A DNA stretch of 64,000 bases from Acidovorax sp. NCPPB 3576 (GCF_028473605.1 NZ_CP097267.1:3030501-3094500); one strand, 5' to 3'. Numbered from the stretch's first letter, positions 28,743-38,612 are shown. The notes: generated from the letters alone by a model not told the origin. A program made the numbers and translations.

Positions 28743-28964
28743 ATGCCACCTCCGATCGAACCACCGTCCGACCTCCGACCCACGCCCGGCGGCTTCCTCC
28801 CGCTGTGGGGCTGGCCCATCGCATTGGGGGTACTCACAGCCACCGGGCTGTTGAGCGCGTTGGTCAGCGATGGCTGGGGAGACGTCTGGTCCTGGGTGGC
28901 ACTGGGCGTGCCGGTGGCCGTGATGGCCTGGTTCGGCCTGCGCCGCCGCCCGCCCTCGCCCTAG
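28743..28964 (+). CDS. Small two-helix membrane protein of iron cluster
   Basis: A 73-residue protein with two membrane helices (about 20-40 and 46-64: WGWPIALGVLTATGLLSALV and WSWVALGVPVAVMAWFGL) and a basic C-terminus (RRRPPSP). No enzymatic motif. Small proteins like this often sit in front of TonB receptor-PepSY pairs; its role is unknown. The ATG at 28743 is chosen over 28626 because the extra residues would be low-complexity. Predicted to be under the Fur box at 28588. Confidence 0.65.
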   Translation: MPPPIEPPSDLRPTPGGFLPLWGWPIALGVLTATGLLSALVSDGWGDVWSWVALGVPVAVMAWFGLRRRPPSP

Positions 28965-29065
28965 CCGCCGCCTGTTTCCCTTTCCATGCGCTTCGTCCTC
29001 TGCGGATTCGCCACGCTGCGCCGATGCTCTTCCATGCCCTTTCCTGAACCCGCCCGTTGACGTCC

Positions 29066-31282
29066 ATGCCCATGAATCAGCACACCCCCATCGCCCTGGC
29101 CGTCGCACTGGCCCTTGCCACGCTCGCAGGTCAGGCAAGCGCCCAGACCGCAGCCGCGCCCGCGGACGCCCCGACCTTGCCCACGGTCACCGTAGGCGCC
29201 AGCGCGGATGCATCGGCACAGGGCCTGTCGCCCGCCTACCCTGGCGGCCAGGTCGCCCGTGGGGGGCGCGCCGGCATCCTGGGCACGCGCGATGCGATGG
29301 AGACGCCCTTCAGCATCACCAGCTACACCAATGAACTGATCCAGGACCGGCAGGCGCGCAGCGTGGGCGAGGTGCTGCAGAACGATGCCGGCGTGCGGCT
29401 GGCGCGCGGCTTCGGCAACTTCCAGGAAACGTATTTCATCCGTGGCTTCCTGCTGGACTCGGACGACGTGGCCTACAACGGCCTGTACAGCCTGCTGCCG
29501 CGCCAGTACATCGCGACCGAGCTCTTCGAGCGCGTGGAGCTGCTGCGAGGCGCTTCGGCGTTCCTGAACGGCGCGGCACCCAACGGCGGCGGCATCGGCG
29601 GCGCGATCAACCTGCTGCCCAAGCGCGCCCCGAACGAGCCGCTGTCGCGCGTGACCGTGGGCACGGGCTCGGGCGGGTACGGCCAGGTGTCCACCGACAT
29701 CGCGCGCCGCTTCGGCCCCGACAACAGCACCGGCATCCGCCTGAATGCCGCCTACCGCGACGGCGACACCGCCGTGGACCATGAAAAGAGCCAGCTGGGC
29801 CTGGTCTCCGTGGGCCTCGACTGGCGCAGCCGCGACGTGCGCCTGTCGGGCGACATCGGCTGGCAGGACAACCAACTCAAGGGCACGCGCACCAACGTCA
29901 CGCTCAACGGCGCGAACGCCAGCTTCATTCCCGCCGCGCCGAACGCCTCGGCCAACTTCTCGCAGCCCTGGACGTACTCCAACGAGCGCGACCTGTTCGG
30001 CACCTTCCGCGGCGAAGTGGACATCAGCCCCGATGTGACCGCGTGGGGCGCCTGGGGCCTGCGCCGCAGCGAAGAATCCAACTCGCTGGCCAACCTCAGC
30101 GTGAGCAACTCGGCCACGGGCGAAGGCAGTACCTACCGCTTCGACAACACCCGCAAGGACCGCGTGAACACGGGCGAGGCCGGCGTGCGCGGCAAGGCCC
30201 GCACGGGCAGCGTGGGCCATGAATGGGTGGCCTCGGCCTCGTACTTCGATGCCGAGAAAGACAACGCCTATGCGTTCGACTTCTTGAACACGCGCGCGGG
30301 CAGCCTCTATGCCTACATGCCCTACGCACAGCCCGCCTTCAGCGCGGGTACGGGCTATGGCGGCACGCTCGCCAGCCCCAACCTGACCGGCCGCACCCGC
30401 ATGACCAGCTTCGCGGTGGGCGACACGGTGTCCTTCGTGCAAGACACCGTCCTGGTCACGCTGGGTTTGCGCCACCAGAAGCTCGACGTGGCCGACTACG
30501 CCTACGGCACCTCGGCGCTGGTCACCCGCTACGAGCAAAGCCGCACCAGCCCCCTGGCGAGCGCCGTGTTCAAGGCCAGCAAGCAGCTGTCGCTGTACGC
30601 CAACTATGTCGAGAGCCTGAGCAAGGGCGAAACCGCGCCCGCCACGGCCAACGGCACGCCGGTGGTCAACCGCGGCGAGCAACTGTCGCCCTACGTCGCC
30701 AAGCAAAAGGAGATCGGCCTCAAGTACGACGCCGGCCGCATCGGCGGCTCGCTCGCCCTGTTCAGCACGACCAAGCCGCGCGCCATCGTCAACGCGGCCA
30801 ACGTGTTCGCCTCGTCCGGCAAGGACCGCCACCAGGGCGTGGAGCTCAACGTGTACGGCGAGGCCATGCGCGGCCTGCGCGTGCTCGGCGGCATGACGTG
30901 GCTGGATGCCAAGCAGCGCGAGACCGGCAATGCCGCGCTCAACGGCAACCGCGTGATCGGCGTGCCGCGCCTGCAGGCGAACCTGGGCGCGGAATGGGAC
31001 GTGCCAGGCGCGCAGGGCCTGGCCCTGGACGCGCGCGTGGTGCGCACCGGCGCCACCTATGCCAACGACGCCAACACCCTGCGCGTGCCCGCTTGGACGC
31101 GCCTGGACATGGGCGTGCGCTACGCCACCGAGTGGAGCGGCCGCCTGGTCACCCTGCGCGCCCGCGTGGACAACGCCACCGACCGCAACTACTGGGCTTC
31201 CGCCGGCGGCTACCCGGGCTCCGGCTACCTGGTGGTGGCGGCGCCCCGCACGTTCACGCTGAGCGCCAGCGTGGATTTCTGA
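29066..31282 (+). CDS. TonB-dependent siderophore receptor
   Basis: A 738-residue outer-membrane receptor. Signal peptide (about 1-27, ending ASAQ), plug domain (ETPFSITSYT...GFLLDSDDVAYNG...RVELLRGASAFLNG) and a beta-barrel closing on the expected C-terminal Phe (SASVDF). It imports ferric siderophores with energy from TonB-ExbBD. No N-terminal signalling (STN) domain, so it is not a FecA-type regulator. Ligand unknown. ATG at 29066 or 29072; both are plausible. Followed after 34 bp by the PepSY gene. Confidence 0.93.
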   Translation: MPMNQHTPIALAVALALATLAGQASAQTAAAPADAPTLPTVTVGASADASAQGLSPAYPGGQVARGGRAGILGTRDAMETPFSITSYTNELIQDRQARSVGEVLQNDAGVRLARGFGNFQETYFIRGFLLDSDDVAYNGLYSLLPRQYIATELFERVELLRGASAFLNGAAPNGGGIGGAINLLPKRAPNEPLSRVTVGTGSGGYGQVSTDIARRFGPDNSTGIRLNAAYRDGDTAVDHEKSQLGLVSVGLDWRSRDVRLSGDIGWQDNQLKGTRTNVTLNGANASFIPAAPNASANFSQPWTYSNERDLFGTFRGEVDISPDVTAWGAWGLRRSEESNSLANLSVSNSATGEGSTYRFDNTRKDRVNTGEAGVRGKARTGSVGHEWVASASYFDAEKDNAYAFDFLNTRAGSLYAYMPYAQPAFSAGTGYGGTLASPNLTGRTRMTSFAVGDTVSFVQDTVLVTLGLRHQKLDVADYAYGTSALVTRYEQSRTSPLASAVFKASKQLSLYANYVESLSKGETAPATANGTPVVNRGEQLSPYVAKQKEIGLKYDAGRIGGSLALFSTTKPRAIVNAANVFASSGKDRHQGVELNVYGEAMRGLRVLGGMTWLDAKQRETGNAALNGNRVIGVPRLQANLGAEWDVPGAQGLALDARVVRTGATYANDANTLRVPAWTRLDMGVRYATEWSGRLVTLRARVDNATDRNYWASAGGYPGSGYLVVAAPRTFTLSASVDF

Positions 31283-31316
31283 TCCTGCCGCGACGCCCCC
31301 ATCCATCGCACCGACC

Positions 31317-32507
31317 ATGCTGACCGCACGCTCCCTCAAGACCTGGACCTGGCTGCACAAGTGGAGCAGCCTGGTCTGCACCGTGTTCATGCTGCTGCTG
31401 TGCCTCACGGGCCTGCCGCTGATCTTCCACCACGAGATCGGGCACCTGCTCGGCACCGAGGTGGAAGCCCCGCCCATGCCCGCCGGCACGCCACACGTCA
31501 GCCTGGACCGCGTACTGGAGGTGGCGCGCGCGCAGCACCCGGACCGCGTGGTGCAGTTCGCCTCGCAGCCCGAGGACAGCACCGACCTGTGGTTCGCCAC
31601 CCTCACGCCCACGCCCGCCCCCACCGAGGATTTCCGCTCGGTGGCGGTGGATGCGCGCACCGGCGCCCTGCTGGCGCAGCCGCGCTTCGACGAGGGGTTC
31701 ATGTACGTGATGTTCAAGCTGCACGTGGACCTGTTCGCGGGCCTGGCGGGCAAGCTGTTCCTGGGCTTCATGGGCCTGCTGCTGCTGGTGGCCATCGTCA
31801 CGGGCGTGGTGCTGTATGCGCCCTTCATGCGCAAGCTGCGCTTCGGCGAGGTGCGGCGCGAGCGTTCGACCCGCGTGAAATGGCTGGACCTGCACAACCT
31901 GCTGGGCATCGTCACGCTGGTATGGGCCTTCGTGGTGGGTGGCACCGGGATGATCAACACCTGGGCCGACCTGCTCGTCAAATACTGGCAGTACGACGAA
32001 CTGAGCGCGCTGCTGGCGCCCTACAACGGCCAGCCGGTCACGCCCGTGGCCGAGCGCGCCTCGGTGCAGAAGTCGCTGGACGCCGCAATGGCGCGCGCAC
32101 CGGGCACCAAGCTGTCGTTCATCGCGTTTCCGGGCACGTCGTTTTCCAGCCCGCACCACCACACGTTCTTCCTGCGCGGCAACGAACCGCTCACGTCGCG
32201 GCTGCTGCAGCCGGTGCTGGTGGACGCCAAGACGGCCGAGGTGACCGCCGCGCCGAAGCTGCCGTGGTACCTGGTGGCCCTGCTGGTGTCGCAGCCGCTG
32301 CACTTCGGCGACTACGGCGGCATGCCGATGAAGATCCTCTGGGCGCTGCTGGACATCGCCACCATCATCGTGCTGGGCAGCGGGCTCTACCTCTGGCTGG
32401 GCCGCAGGGCCGCCAGCCCGGCGACCGCATCCTCTGGAAAAACGGCCAGCGGGGAAGCCGCCCTGGCCTCCCCGCTGACGGCGGCACGCGCACCGCTCAA
32501 GCGGTAG
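31317..32507 (+). CDS. PepSY domain membrane protein
   Basis: A 396-residue inner-membrane protein of the PepSY-associated TM family: helices near 15-40, 140-165, 190-215 and 340-365, with periplasmic PepSY modules between (e.g. [17 protein letters not shown]). Such proteins beside siderophore receptors are thought to take part in iron reduction or uptake (FoxB/PiuB-like); this is inference from family and place. Its last 11 bases overlap the converging tctA gene. Confidence 0.87.
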   Translation: MLTARSLKTWTWLHKWSSLVCTVFMLLLCLTGLPLIFHHEIGHLLGTEVEAPPMPAGTPHVSLDRVLEVARAQHPDRVVQFASQPEDSTDLWFATLTPTPAPTEDFRSVAVDARTGALLAQPRFDEGFMYVMFKLHVDLFAGLAGKLFLGFMGLLLLVAIVTGVVLYAPFMRKLRFGEVRRERSTRVKWLDLHNLLGIVTLVWAFVVGGTGMINTWADLLVKYWQYDELSALLAPYNGQPVTPVAERASVQKSLDAAMARAPGTKLSFIAFPGTSFSSPHHHTFFLRGNEPLTSRLLQPVLVDAKTAEVTAAPKLPWYLVALLVSQPLHFGDYGGMPMKILWALLDIATIIVLGSGLYLWLGRRAASPATASSGKTASGEAALASPLTAARAPLKR

Positions 32508-34008
32508 CCAGGGCAAGGCGGCGCGCGGCCCAGCCGCGCATCAGGCGGGGCACGACCAGCACCGCCACCACGATCACCATCAGCGCGAGCGACATGGGCC
32601 GCGTCACGAAGATCGACCAGCTGCCCTCGCCGATCGAGATCGCGTTGCGCATCTGGGCCTCGGCCAGCGGGCCGAGGATCATGCCCACGACGACTGGTGC
32701 GGTGGGGAAGTCGAACCGGCGCATCAGCACGCCCAGCACGCCGATGCCATACAGCAGGAACAGATCGAACGCGCTCTGGCGCATGCCGTAGGCCCCCACC
32801 GTGGCGAAGATCAGGATGCCCGCATACAGCTGGGGCTTCGGAATCTTGAGCAGCTTGACCCACAGGCCGACCATGGGCAGGTTGAGCACCAGCAGCATCA
32901 CGTTGCCGATGTACAGCGAGGCGATCAGCGCCCACACCAGCGTGGCCGACGTGGTGAACAACTGCGGGCCGGGGTTGATGCCGTAGTTCTGGAACGCGCC
33001 CAGCAGCACGGCCGTCGTGTTGGAAGTAGGAATGCCCAGCGTGAGCAGCGGGATCATCGCGGCCGTCACCGTGGCGTTGTTGGCGGCCTCGGGGCCAGCC
33101 ACGCCTTCGATGGCGCCTTCCTTGCCGAACTCGGCCTTGTTGTCACCCTTGGCCAGCTTCTTTTCGGTGGCATAGCTCAGGAAGGTCGGGATCTCCGTGC
33201 CGCCGGCGGGAATGCAGCCGAACGGCGTGCCGATCAGCGTGCCGCGCAGCCAGGCGGGAATGGAGCGCTTCCAGTCCCGTGCCGTCATGTGCACGCGGCC
33301 CATGCGGTTTTGCGTGTCCACCACGCGGCCTTCGTACATGGCGGCATACAGCACCTCGGCCACGGCGAACAGGCCCACGGCCACCAGCACGATGTCGATG
33401 CCGTCCAGCAGCTCGGGCTGGCCGGCCGTGTAGCGCGCCGCGCCGGAGATCTGGTCCATGCCGACCAGGCCCGCGGCCAGGCCAACGAACAGCGCCGTGA
33501 GGCCACGCACCGTGCTCTTGCCCAGCACCGCGCTCACGGTGGTGAAGGCCAGCACCATCAGCATGAAATATTCCGGTGGCCCCAGGCGCACGGCGAAGTC
33601 CGCCACATAAGGCGCGAACAGCGTCACCACCACGGTGGCGATGGTGCCGGCGACGAACGAGCCGATGGCCGCGGTGGCCAGCGCCGCGCCCGCACGCCCG
33701 CTCTTGGCCATCTTGTTGCCTTCCATGGCCGTGACCATGCTCGCCGTCTCCCCGGGCGTGTTCAGCAGGATCGAGGTGGTCGATCCCCCATACATCGCGC
33801 CGTAGTAGATGCCGGCGAAGAAGATCATCGAGGCCGTGACCTCGACCTTGGCGGTGATCGGCAGCAGCATGGCCACGGCCACGGCCGGGCCGATGCCCGG
33901 CAGCACGCCCACGGCGGTGCCCAGCGCGCAGCCCACCAGGGCCCACAGGAGATTGGCCGGAGTGGCCGCGGTGGCGAAACCCGCCAGCAATGCGTCGAAG
34001 ATTTCCAT
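32497..34008 (-). CDS. tctA: Tripartite tricarboxylate transporter, large permease TctA
   Basis: A 503-residue inner-membrane permease with about a dozen helices. Family motifs: [17 protein letters not shown] near residue 40, [13 protein letters not shown] near 75, and the repeated second half with [14 protein letters not shown] and [14 protein letters not shown]. It carries tricarboxylates such as citrate or related acids across the membrane by sodium or proton symport. The ATG at 34008 overlaps the tctB stop by one base. A longer frame to 34356 is rejected. Confidence 0.94.
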   Translation of the reverse strand: MEIFDALLAGFATAATPANLLWALVGCALGTAVGVLPGIGPAVAVAMLLPITAKVEVTASMIFFAGIYYGAMYGGSTTSILLNTPGETASMVTAMEGNKMAKSGRAGAALATAAIGSFVAGTIATVVVTLFAPYVADFAVRLGPPEYFMLMVLAFTTVSAVLGKSTVRGLTALFVGLAAGLVGMDQISGAARYTAGQPELLDGIDIVLVAVGLFAVAEVLYAAMYEGRVVDTQNRMGRVHMTARDWKRSIPAWLRGTLIGTPFGCIPAGGTEIPTFLSYATEKKLAKGDNKAEFGKEGAIEGVAGPEAANNATVTAAMIPLLTLGIPTSNTTAVLLGAFQNYGINPGPQLFTTSATLVWALIASLYIGNVMLLVLNLPMVGLWVKLLKIPKPQLYAGILIFATVGAYGMRQSAFDLFLLYGIGVLGVLMRRFDFPTAPVVVGMILGPLAEAQMRNAISIGEGSWSIFVTRPMSLALMVIVVAVLVVPRLMRGWAARRLALATA

Positions 34009-34574
34009 CACAGCCACCCTGTTTGCGTGAGGCCTGGCAGGTTGATCGCCAGGAATTGCGTGAAAGCCCAATAGACCGGCGCCGAGATCAGCGCGCCGGT
34101 CAGCACGTCCATCGCCCAGGTGCGCGCCGAGCCGGCCGATGGCTGCCCGGCCGCCCGGCGCAGCCCTTGCACCGCCAGCACGTAGCACAGCGTGCAGCTC
34201 AGGATGAAGCCCACCGTGGCGATCAGCGCCGCGTTCAGCAGCAGCCCGGCCGACACCCAGACGAACGCCAGCTTGTTGGCGCGCGCCGCGCCGCCGGGCT
34301 CGTCCATCGAACGAAAGCCGCCCGACAGCGCCTCCCACACCAGCACCGCACCGCACACCGCCAGCACACCGGCCACCAGCCAGGGCAGGAAGCTCGGGCC
34401 CACGCCGCCGTAGCCCGCGTTCGAGGGAATGCTCACGGCGCCGAAGGCCAGGCCGCCCGCGATCAGCACCACGGCGGCGCCTACGGCCGCCTGCATGCGC
34501 GCGCCGGGCACCGTGCTGGGCCCCGGGTCGGGCTCGGCCAGGGAAGGGGGGGAAGAAGCGATAGGCTCCGACAT
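34008..34574 (-). CDS. tctB: Tripartite tricarboxylate transporter, small permease TctB
   Basis: A 188-residue protein with four predicted helices (about 32-50, 62-82, 105-125, 130-150 and a possible last one near 165), typical of the TctB subunit that pairs with TctA. The start at 34574 (MSEPIASS) has GAGGA at a good distance; an earlier ATG at 34619 is possible. The cytoplasmic N-terminus is Pro/Ser-rich. Coupled to tctA by a TGATG overlap. Confidence 0.87.
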   Translation of the reverse strand: MSEPIASSPPSLAEPDPGPSTVPGARMQAAVGAAVVLIAGGLAFGAVSIPSNAGYGGVGPSFLPWLVAGVLAVCGAVLVWEALSGGFRSMDEPGGAARANKLAFVWVSAGLLLNAALIATVGFILSCTLCYVLAVQGLRRAAGQPSAGSARTWAMDVLTGALISAPVYWAFTQFLAINLPGLTQTGWL

Positions 34575-34706
34575 GCTTGTGTCCTCGTCATCCCCCGGGG
34601 CCACCGGCACGGGGTGCATTGATTTCAGCGCTGGGGTTCGGCGGCCGCGCAGGTCACGGCGGTGCGCCACCCGGGCCGGGCGCCGCACCGCAGGAAAGCG
34701 GCCTGG

Positions 34707-35666
34707 TCAGGCCATTCCCGCCTTGACCATCGTGGCGCGCAGGCTGGCGAATTCGGCATCGACGAACGCGCCGAACTCGTCGCCGGCCAGCCATGCGGGC
34801 GTCCAGTCGTTCTTCTCCAGCGACTCGGCCCAGCTCTTGCTCTTGAGCGCCTTGGCCACCATGTCCACCAGTCCCTTGCGCTGCTCGGCCGAGATGCCCG
34901 GGGCGGCATACACGCCGCGCCAGTTGCCGATCTCCACATTGATGCCCTGCTCCTTGAGCGTGGGCACCGAAGAGCCCTTCAGGCGCTGGCCCGAGGTCAC
35001 CGCCACCGGCACCATCTTCTTGGTGTTGATGTACTCGGCCATCTCGCTGTAGCCGCCACCGCCGATGGTCACGTTGCCGCCCAGGATGGCCGCGATCGCC
35101 TCGCCGCCTCCGCGGAATGCCACGTAGTTGATCTTGGCCGGGTCCACGCCGGCCTCGCGGGCGATCATCGCCGCGGCGATGTGCTCGGTGGAGCCGCGCG
35201 AGCCGCCCCCCCACTTCACGCTGCCGGGGTCTTTCTTGAGCTGGGCGATCACCTCGCCCATGGTCTTGAAAGGCGAACTGGTCGGCAGCACGAACACGTT
35301 GTATTCGCTCGTCAGCCGCGCGATCGGCGTGGCCTGCGACAGGTTCACGGGCGGCTTGCCCGTGATGATCCCGCCCACCATCACCGAGCCCATCACCATC
35401 AGCGCGTTGGGATCGCCCTTGCTGGAATTGACGAACTGCGCCAGGCCGATGGCCCCGGCCGCCCCGCCCTTGTTGTCGTAGGTGACGGACGAGGCCACGC
35501 CGGCGTCCTGCAGCGCCCGGCCCAGGGCGCGGCCCGTGGTGTCCCAGCCGCCGCCGGGGTTGGCGGGCAGCATCATCTTGACGGCGGTGGCAGCACGGGC
35601 CGACAGAGGCAGCGCACCGGCCGCGGCCAGGGCCGCCAGGGATTTGAGGAAGGTGTCGCGACGCAT
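34707..35666 (-). CDS. tctC: Tripartite tricarboxylate transporter substrate-binding protein TctC
   Basis: A 319-residue periplasmic binding protein of the Bug/TctC family. Signal peptide about 1-26 (ALPLSARA/ATA), then the two-lobe fold with NPGGGWDTTGR at the first loop, NKGGAAGAIG, and GGGSRGSTEH in the binding cleft. It hands a carboxylate to TctAB. AGGAG lies 7 bases before the ATG at 35666. The gene is first in the tctCBA operon and divergent from tctD, as expected for regulation by TctDE. A 132-bp gap to tctB shows no other gene. Confidence 0.92.
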   Translation of the reverse strand: MRRDTFLKSLAALAAAGALPLSARAATAVKMMLPANPGGGWDTTGRALGRALQDAGVASSVTYDNKGGAAGAIGLAQFVNSSKGDPNALMVMGSVMVGGIITGKPPVNLSQATPIARLTSEYNVFVLPTSSPFKTMGEVIAQLKKDPGSVKWGGGSRGSTEHIAAAMIAREAGVDPAKINYVAFRGGGEAIAAILGGNVTIGGGGYSEMAEYINTKKMVPVAVTSGQRLKGSSVPTLKEQGINVEIGNWRGVYAAPGISAEQRKGLVDMVAKALKSKSWAESLEKNDWTPAWLAGDEFGAFVDAEFASLRATMVKAGMA

Positions 35667-35796
35667 CGTTGTCTCCTGCATTAATCGTTGTACGAACGGG
35701 CCGATGATGCGCGCCGTTCCTGTCAAACGGCTGTCCGCGCGCTCAGGGTAAACACCCATCTTCGGCACCGCTGCGAGCGGTGCTAAGGTGCCGCGC

Positions 35797-36480
35797 ATGC
35801 AACTGCTTCTCGTGGAAGACGACCCGGCCATGCAGGCCACGCTGCAACGCTCCCTGACCCGCCGCGGCATGGAAGTGACCGCCCTCGGCGATGGTCGCGC
35901 CGCCCTCGCGCAATGGACGGCGCGCGCCCCGGATGCCGTCGTGCTGGACCTCACCCTGCCCGGCCTCGACGGCCTGCAGGTGCTGCAGCAGGCGCGTGCC
36001 AAGGGACTGCGCACGCCCGTGCTGCTGCTCACCGCGCGCGGCACCGTGGGCGACCGCGTTCTGGGCCTGAACGCCGGCGCCGACGACTACCTGCCCAAGC
36101 CCTTCGACCTGGACGAACTGGAGGCGCGGCTGCGCGCGCTGGTGCGCCGGACCGGCGAGGTGCCTGAGGCCAAATCGGCCTCCAGCACAATCAACATCGC
36201 GGCAGTGCGCTACGAAAAAGATAGCGGCGCCATTTACCTTGGCAGCGAGGTCATGGAGTTCACCCCACGTGAGCTGGCCCTCATGCACGCCCTGCTCGCC
36301 CAGCCCGGCCACGCGGTCACCAAGGAGCGGCTGTACGAGCTGGTCTTTCCTGGCCAGTTGGACGTGCAATACGAAGCCATCGAGGTCGTCGTCTACCGGC
36401 TGCGCAAGAAGCTGGTCGGCACGGGCCTCACGCTCATGACCCTGCGGGGCCTGGGCTACCTGCTCAAGGCCGATGCATGA
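35797..36480 (+). CDS. tctD: OmpR-family response regulator TctD
   Basis: A 227-residue regulator: receiver domain (1-115) with phospho-acceptor Asp51, acidic Asp8/Asp9 pocket and Lys near 101 (KPFD), then a winged-helix DNA-binding domain (about 140-227, TPRELALMHALLA). The linker at about residues 126-143 (SASSTINIAAV-RYEKDSG) is coded by a copy of the dispersed palindromic repeat. It probably activates tctCBA when its carboxylate is present. The ATG at 35797 follows AAGG. Its stop overlaps the tctE start by four bases. Confidence 0.9.
   Translation: MQLLLVEDDPAMQATLQRSLTRRGMEVTALGDGRAALAQWTARAPDAVVLDLTLPGLDGLQVLQQARAKGLRTPVLLLTARGTVGDRVLGLNAGADDYLPKPFDLDELEARLRALVRRTGEVPEAKSASSTINIAAVRYEKDSGAIYLGSEVMEFTPRELALMHALLAQPGHAVTKERLYELVFPGQLDVQYEAIEVVVYRLRKKLVGTGLTLMTLRGLGYLLKADA
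36170..36225 (-). repeat. Dispersed palindromic repeat inside tctD, copy h
   Basis: The core GCTAcgaaaaagaTAGC (36209-36225) plus the minus-strand tail GATTGTGCTGGAGGCC matches intergenic copy d (GTGCTGGAGGCC versus GCGCTGGAGGCC) and copy g. It is read in frame in the linker between receiver and DNA-binding domains. Confidence 0.6.
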
Positions 36481-37937
36481 AGCGCGCCGCCGCGCGGCCC
36501 CGCATGCGATCGCTGCGCCGGCAGCTGCTGGTGGGCATCCTCGTGCCTGCCTCGCTGTTCATCGCCTACAACACCCACAGCCTTTACCGGCAGACCCTGG
36601 CATCGCTGCACACGGCCTATGACCGCACCTTGCTCGCTTCCGCCAAGAGCATCAGCGAGCAGATCGACGTGACCGGCTACGACGACGACGCCCAGCTGCG
36701 CGCCATCGTGCCGTACTCCGCGCTGGAGGCCTTCGAGGCCGACAACCAAAGCCGCATGTTCTACCGCGTGTCCAACCTGCACGGGGGCCTCGTGTCTGGA
36801 TTCGAAGAACTGCCGTTCTGGCACGGCACCATCCCCCCACGCCCACCCTATGCGGCACTGGTGGACTTCTACGACGACCAGTTCCGAGGCCGCCCCGTGC
36901 GCGTGGCCGTGCTGCTGCAGCCCGTGGCCACGCCCCAGGGCCGCGGCATGGCCGTGATCCAGGTGGCCGAAACGCTGGAGCTGCGCCAGACCCTGGCCCT
37001 GCAGATCCTGTGGACCACGCTGGCGCGGCAGGCGCTGCTGGTGTTGGCCATCGGCGTCATCGTCGTGCTGGTGGTGCAGCAGGCCACGCGCCCGGTGCGA
37101 CAGCTCAGCACCCGGCTGCAGAACCGGTCGGAGGACGACCTGCGTCCCATCTCGGCGACGTCCGCGCCGCGCGAACTGCAGCCGCTCATCGACGCCACCA
37201 ACCACGTCATGCTGCGGCTGTCGCATCTGCTGGCGCACCAGAAACGCTTCGTGCGCGATGCCTCGCACCAGCTGCGCACGCCGCTGGCCGTGCTCAAGAC
37301 CCAGGTGCAGTCCGCGCTGCGCGGCGATGCCCCCCCGGAACAGGCGCTGCACGAGATCAGCGACACCGTGGAGCGCGCCACCCAGTTGGCCAACCAGATG
37401 CTGGCGCTGGCCAAGGTGGAGCAGTTGCGCCAGCAAAGCGCCCCACCCGTGACCCGGCTGGACGAAGAGCTGCGGGCGATCGCCCTGGAGCTGTCGCCCC
37501 TCATCGCCCAGCGCGACCTGGACTTCGGCATCCACACCGATCCCGCCCCCGTGCAGGCGCACGAATGGATGCTGCGCGAACTCACCCGCAACCTGCTGCA
37601 CAACGCGATCCGCCACACGCCGGTGTCCGGCGTGCTGTCGGTCGAACTGCGCACGGACGGGCGCCACGTGGCGCTGACCGTGGCCGATACCGGAACCGGC
37701 ATCGATGCCGAACTGGCGCAACGCCTGTTCCAACCCTTTTCTGCCGGCGACGTGCGCACCGGCTCCGGCTTAGGGCTGGCCATCTGCCAGGAGATCGTGC
37801 AGGCCCTGGGAGGGCAGATCGAGTTGTCCAACCGCATGGAAGGCGCCCGGATTGCGGGACTGGATGCAGTGGTGCGGCTTCCGTTGGCATCGGCCGACAA
37901 CCCGCCGCACGCCGATCGGAAGAAAATGGCCGAATGA
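36477..37937 (+). CDS. tctE: Sensor histidine kinase TctE
   Basis: A 486-residue inner-membrane kinase: helix 16-36, a periplasmic sensor of about 140 residues (2CSK-like), second helix near 183-203, a short HAMP-like link, then HisKA with phospho-His264 in RDASHQLRTPL and the ATPase domain with N-box (NLLHNAIRHTP), G1 (DTGTGI) and G2 (GSGLGL). It should phosphorylate TctD in response to an external tricarboxylate. Start overlaps the tctD stop (ATGA), and its own stop overlaps hslR. Confidence 0.92.
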   Translation: MKRAAARPRMRSLRRQLLVGILVPASLFIAYNTHSLYRQTLASLHTAYDRTLLASAKSISEQIDVTGYDDDAQLRAIVPYSALEAFEADNQSRMFYRVSNLHGGLVSGFEELPFWHGTIPPRPPYAALVDFYDDQFRGRPVRVAVLLQPVATPQGRGMAVIQVAETLELRQTLALQILWTTLARQALLVLAIGVIVVLVVQQATRPVRQLSTRLQNRSEDDLRPISATSAPRELQPLIDATNHVMLRLSHLLAHQKRFVRDASHQLRTPLAVLKTQVQSALRGDAPPEQALHEISDTVERATQLANQMLALAKVEQLRQQSAPPVTRLDEELRAIALELSPLIAQRDLDFGIHTDPAPVQAHEWMLRELTRNLLHNAIRHTPVSGVLSVELRTDGRHVALTVADTGTGIDAELAQRLFQPFSAGDVRTGSGLGLAICQEIVQALGGQIELSNRMEGARIAGLDAVVRLPLASADNPPHADRKKMAE

Positions 37938-38353
37938 ACCCTCCCGAATCGATGCGCCTGGACAAATGGCTGTGGTGCGCCCGCTTCTATAAAACCAGGT
38001 CGCTGGCCGTGGAAGAGATCGGCAAAGGCCGCGTGACCGTCAACGGGCAAGCGGTCAAAGCCGCCCGGGAACTGCGCGCTGGCGACACCATCGCCTTGCG
38101 CCAGGGCCCTGTGCAACGCATGGTTCTCGTGCGGGCACTGAGCGGCGTGCGTGGCCCGGCGCCCGTCGCGCAATTGCTTTACGAAGAAACACAGGAAAGC
38201 ATCGCCGCCCGGGAAAACGCCGCGGAACAACGCCGCTTGGCCCCGGAGCCCGCGGCCAGCCTGCATGAAGGCCGTCCCACCAAGCGCGACCGGCGCAGCA
38301 TCGATCAGGCCCGGGATTGGGGCAGCCGCTGGAGCGCGTCCGCCGACGACTGA
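37934..38353 (+). CDS. hslR: Ribosome-associated heat shock protein Hsp15 (S4 domain)
   Basis: A 139-residue S4-fold RNA-binding protein (residues 8-70, MRLDKWLWCARFYKTRSLA) with a basic tail. Hsp15 binds stalled 50S subunits carrying nascent chains and helps recycling. The ATG at 37934 overlaps the tctE stop by four bases, so it is translated as the last gene of the tctDE transcript. This link is positional, not functional as far as known. Confidence 0.92.
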   Translation: MNPPESMRLDKWLWCARFYKTRSLAVEEIGKGRVTVNGQAVKAARELRAGDTIALRQGPVQRMVLVRALSGVRGPAPVAQLLYEETQESIAARENAAEQRRLAPEPAASLHEGRPTKRDRRSIDQARDWGSRWSASADD

Positions 38354-38441
38354 ATTGAAGGCCTTTGGGCGGGAGCTCGGCGAAGACGGCAAGCGCGACA
38401 GCACAAAGCTGTGACCGAGCCCACCAGCTGTGACCATGTGC

Positions 38442-38472
38442 ACAAAAAGAAATGCCCGCACAAGGGCGGGCA
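38442..38472 (-). terminator. Minus-strand terminator 1
   Basis: A 7-bp stem TGCCCGC/GCGGGCA (38453-38459 with 38466-38472), followed on the minus strand by TTTCTTTTT. Its twin lies at 38582. Confidence 0.7.
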
Positions 38473-38497
38473 AAGTCGGGCAGGCATTGCAGCCTGG

Positions 38498-38557
38498 TCA
38501 CAGCCCGAATTCCTCAGGGGAGGCGATGCCCCATTCGGTGGAATCCATTTTGGACAT
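38498..38557 (-). CDS. Possible 19-residue peptide
   Basis: On the minus strand ATG at 38557 opens a frame (MSKMDSTEWGIASPEEFGL) with a GGGAGTAAGGGT site just upstream, ending 26 bases before terminator 1. It sits neatly between two near-identical terminators. No family known; too short to judge from composition. It may also be only chance within a small RNA. Confidence 0.25.
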   Translation of the reverse strand: MSKMDSTEWGIASPEEFGL

Positions 38558-38581
38558 GACCCTTACTCCCCGCTGACAGCA

Positions 38582-38612
38582 CAAAAAAAAGAATGCCCGC
38601 ACGAGGCGGGCA
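38582..38612 (-). terminator. Minus-strand terminator 2
   Basis: Same stem as terminator 1 (TGCCCGC/GCGGGCA, 38594-38600 with 38606-38612), followed on the minus strand by ten T. It implies a minus-strand transcript entering from the right. Confidence 0.78.

Noticed and set aside
28961..31981. 1006-residue minus-strand frame over the TonB receptor
   Set aside because: Low-complexity Val/Ala/His/Gly translation typical of an antisense shadow; the plus strand holds clear receptor and PepSY genes.
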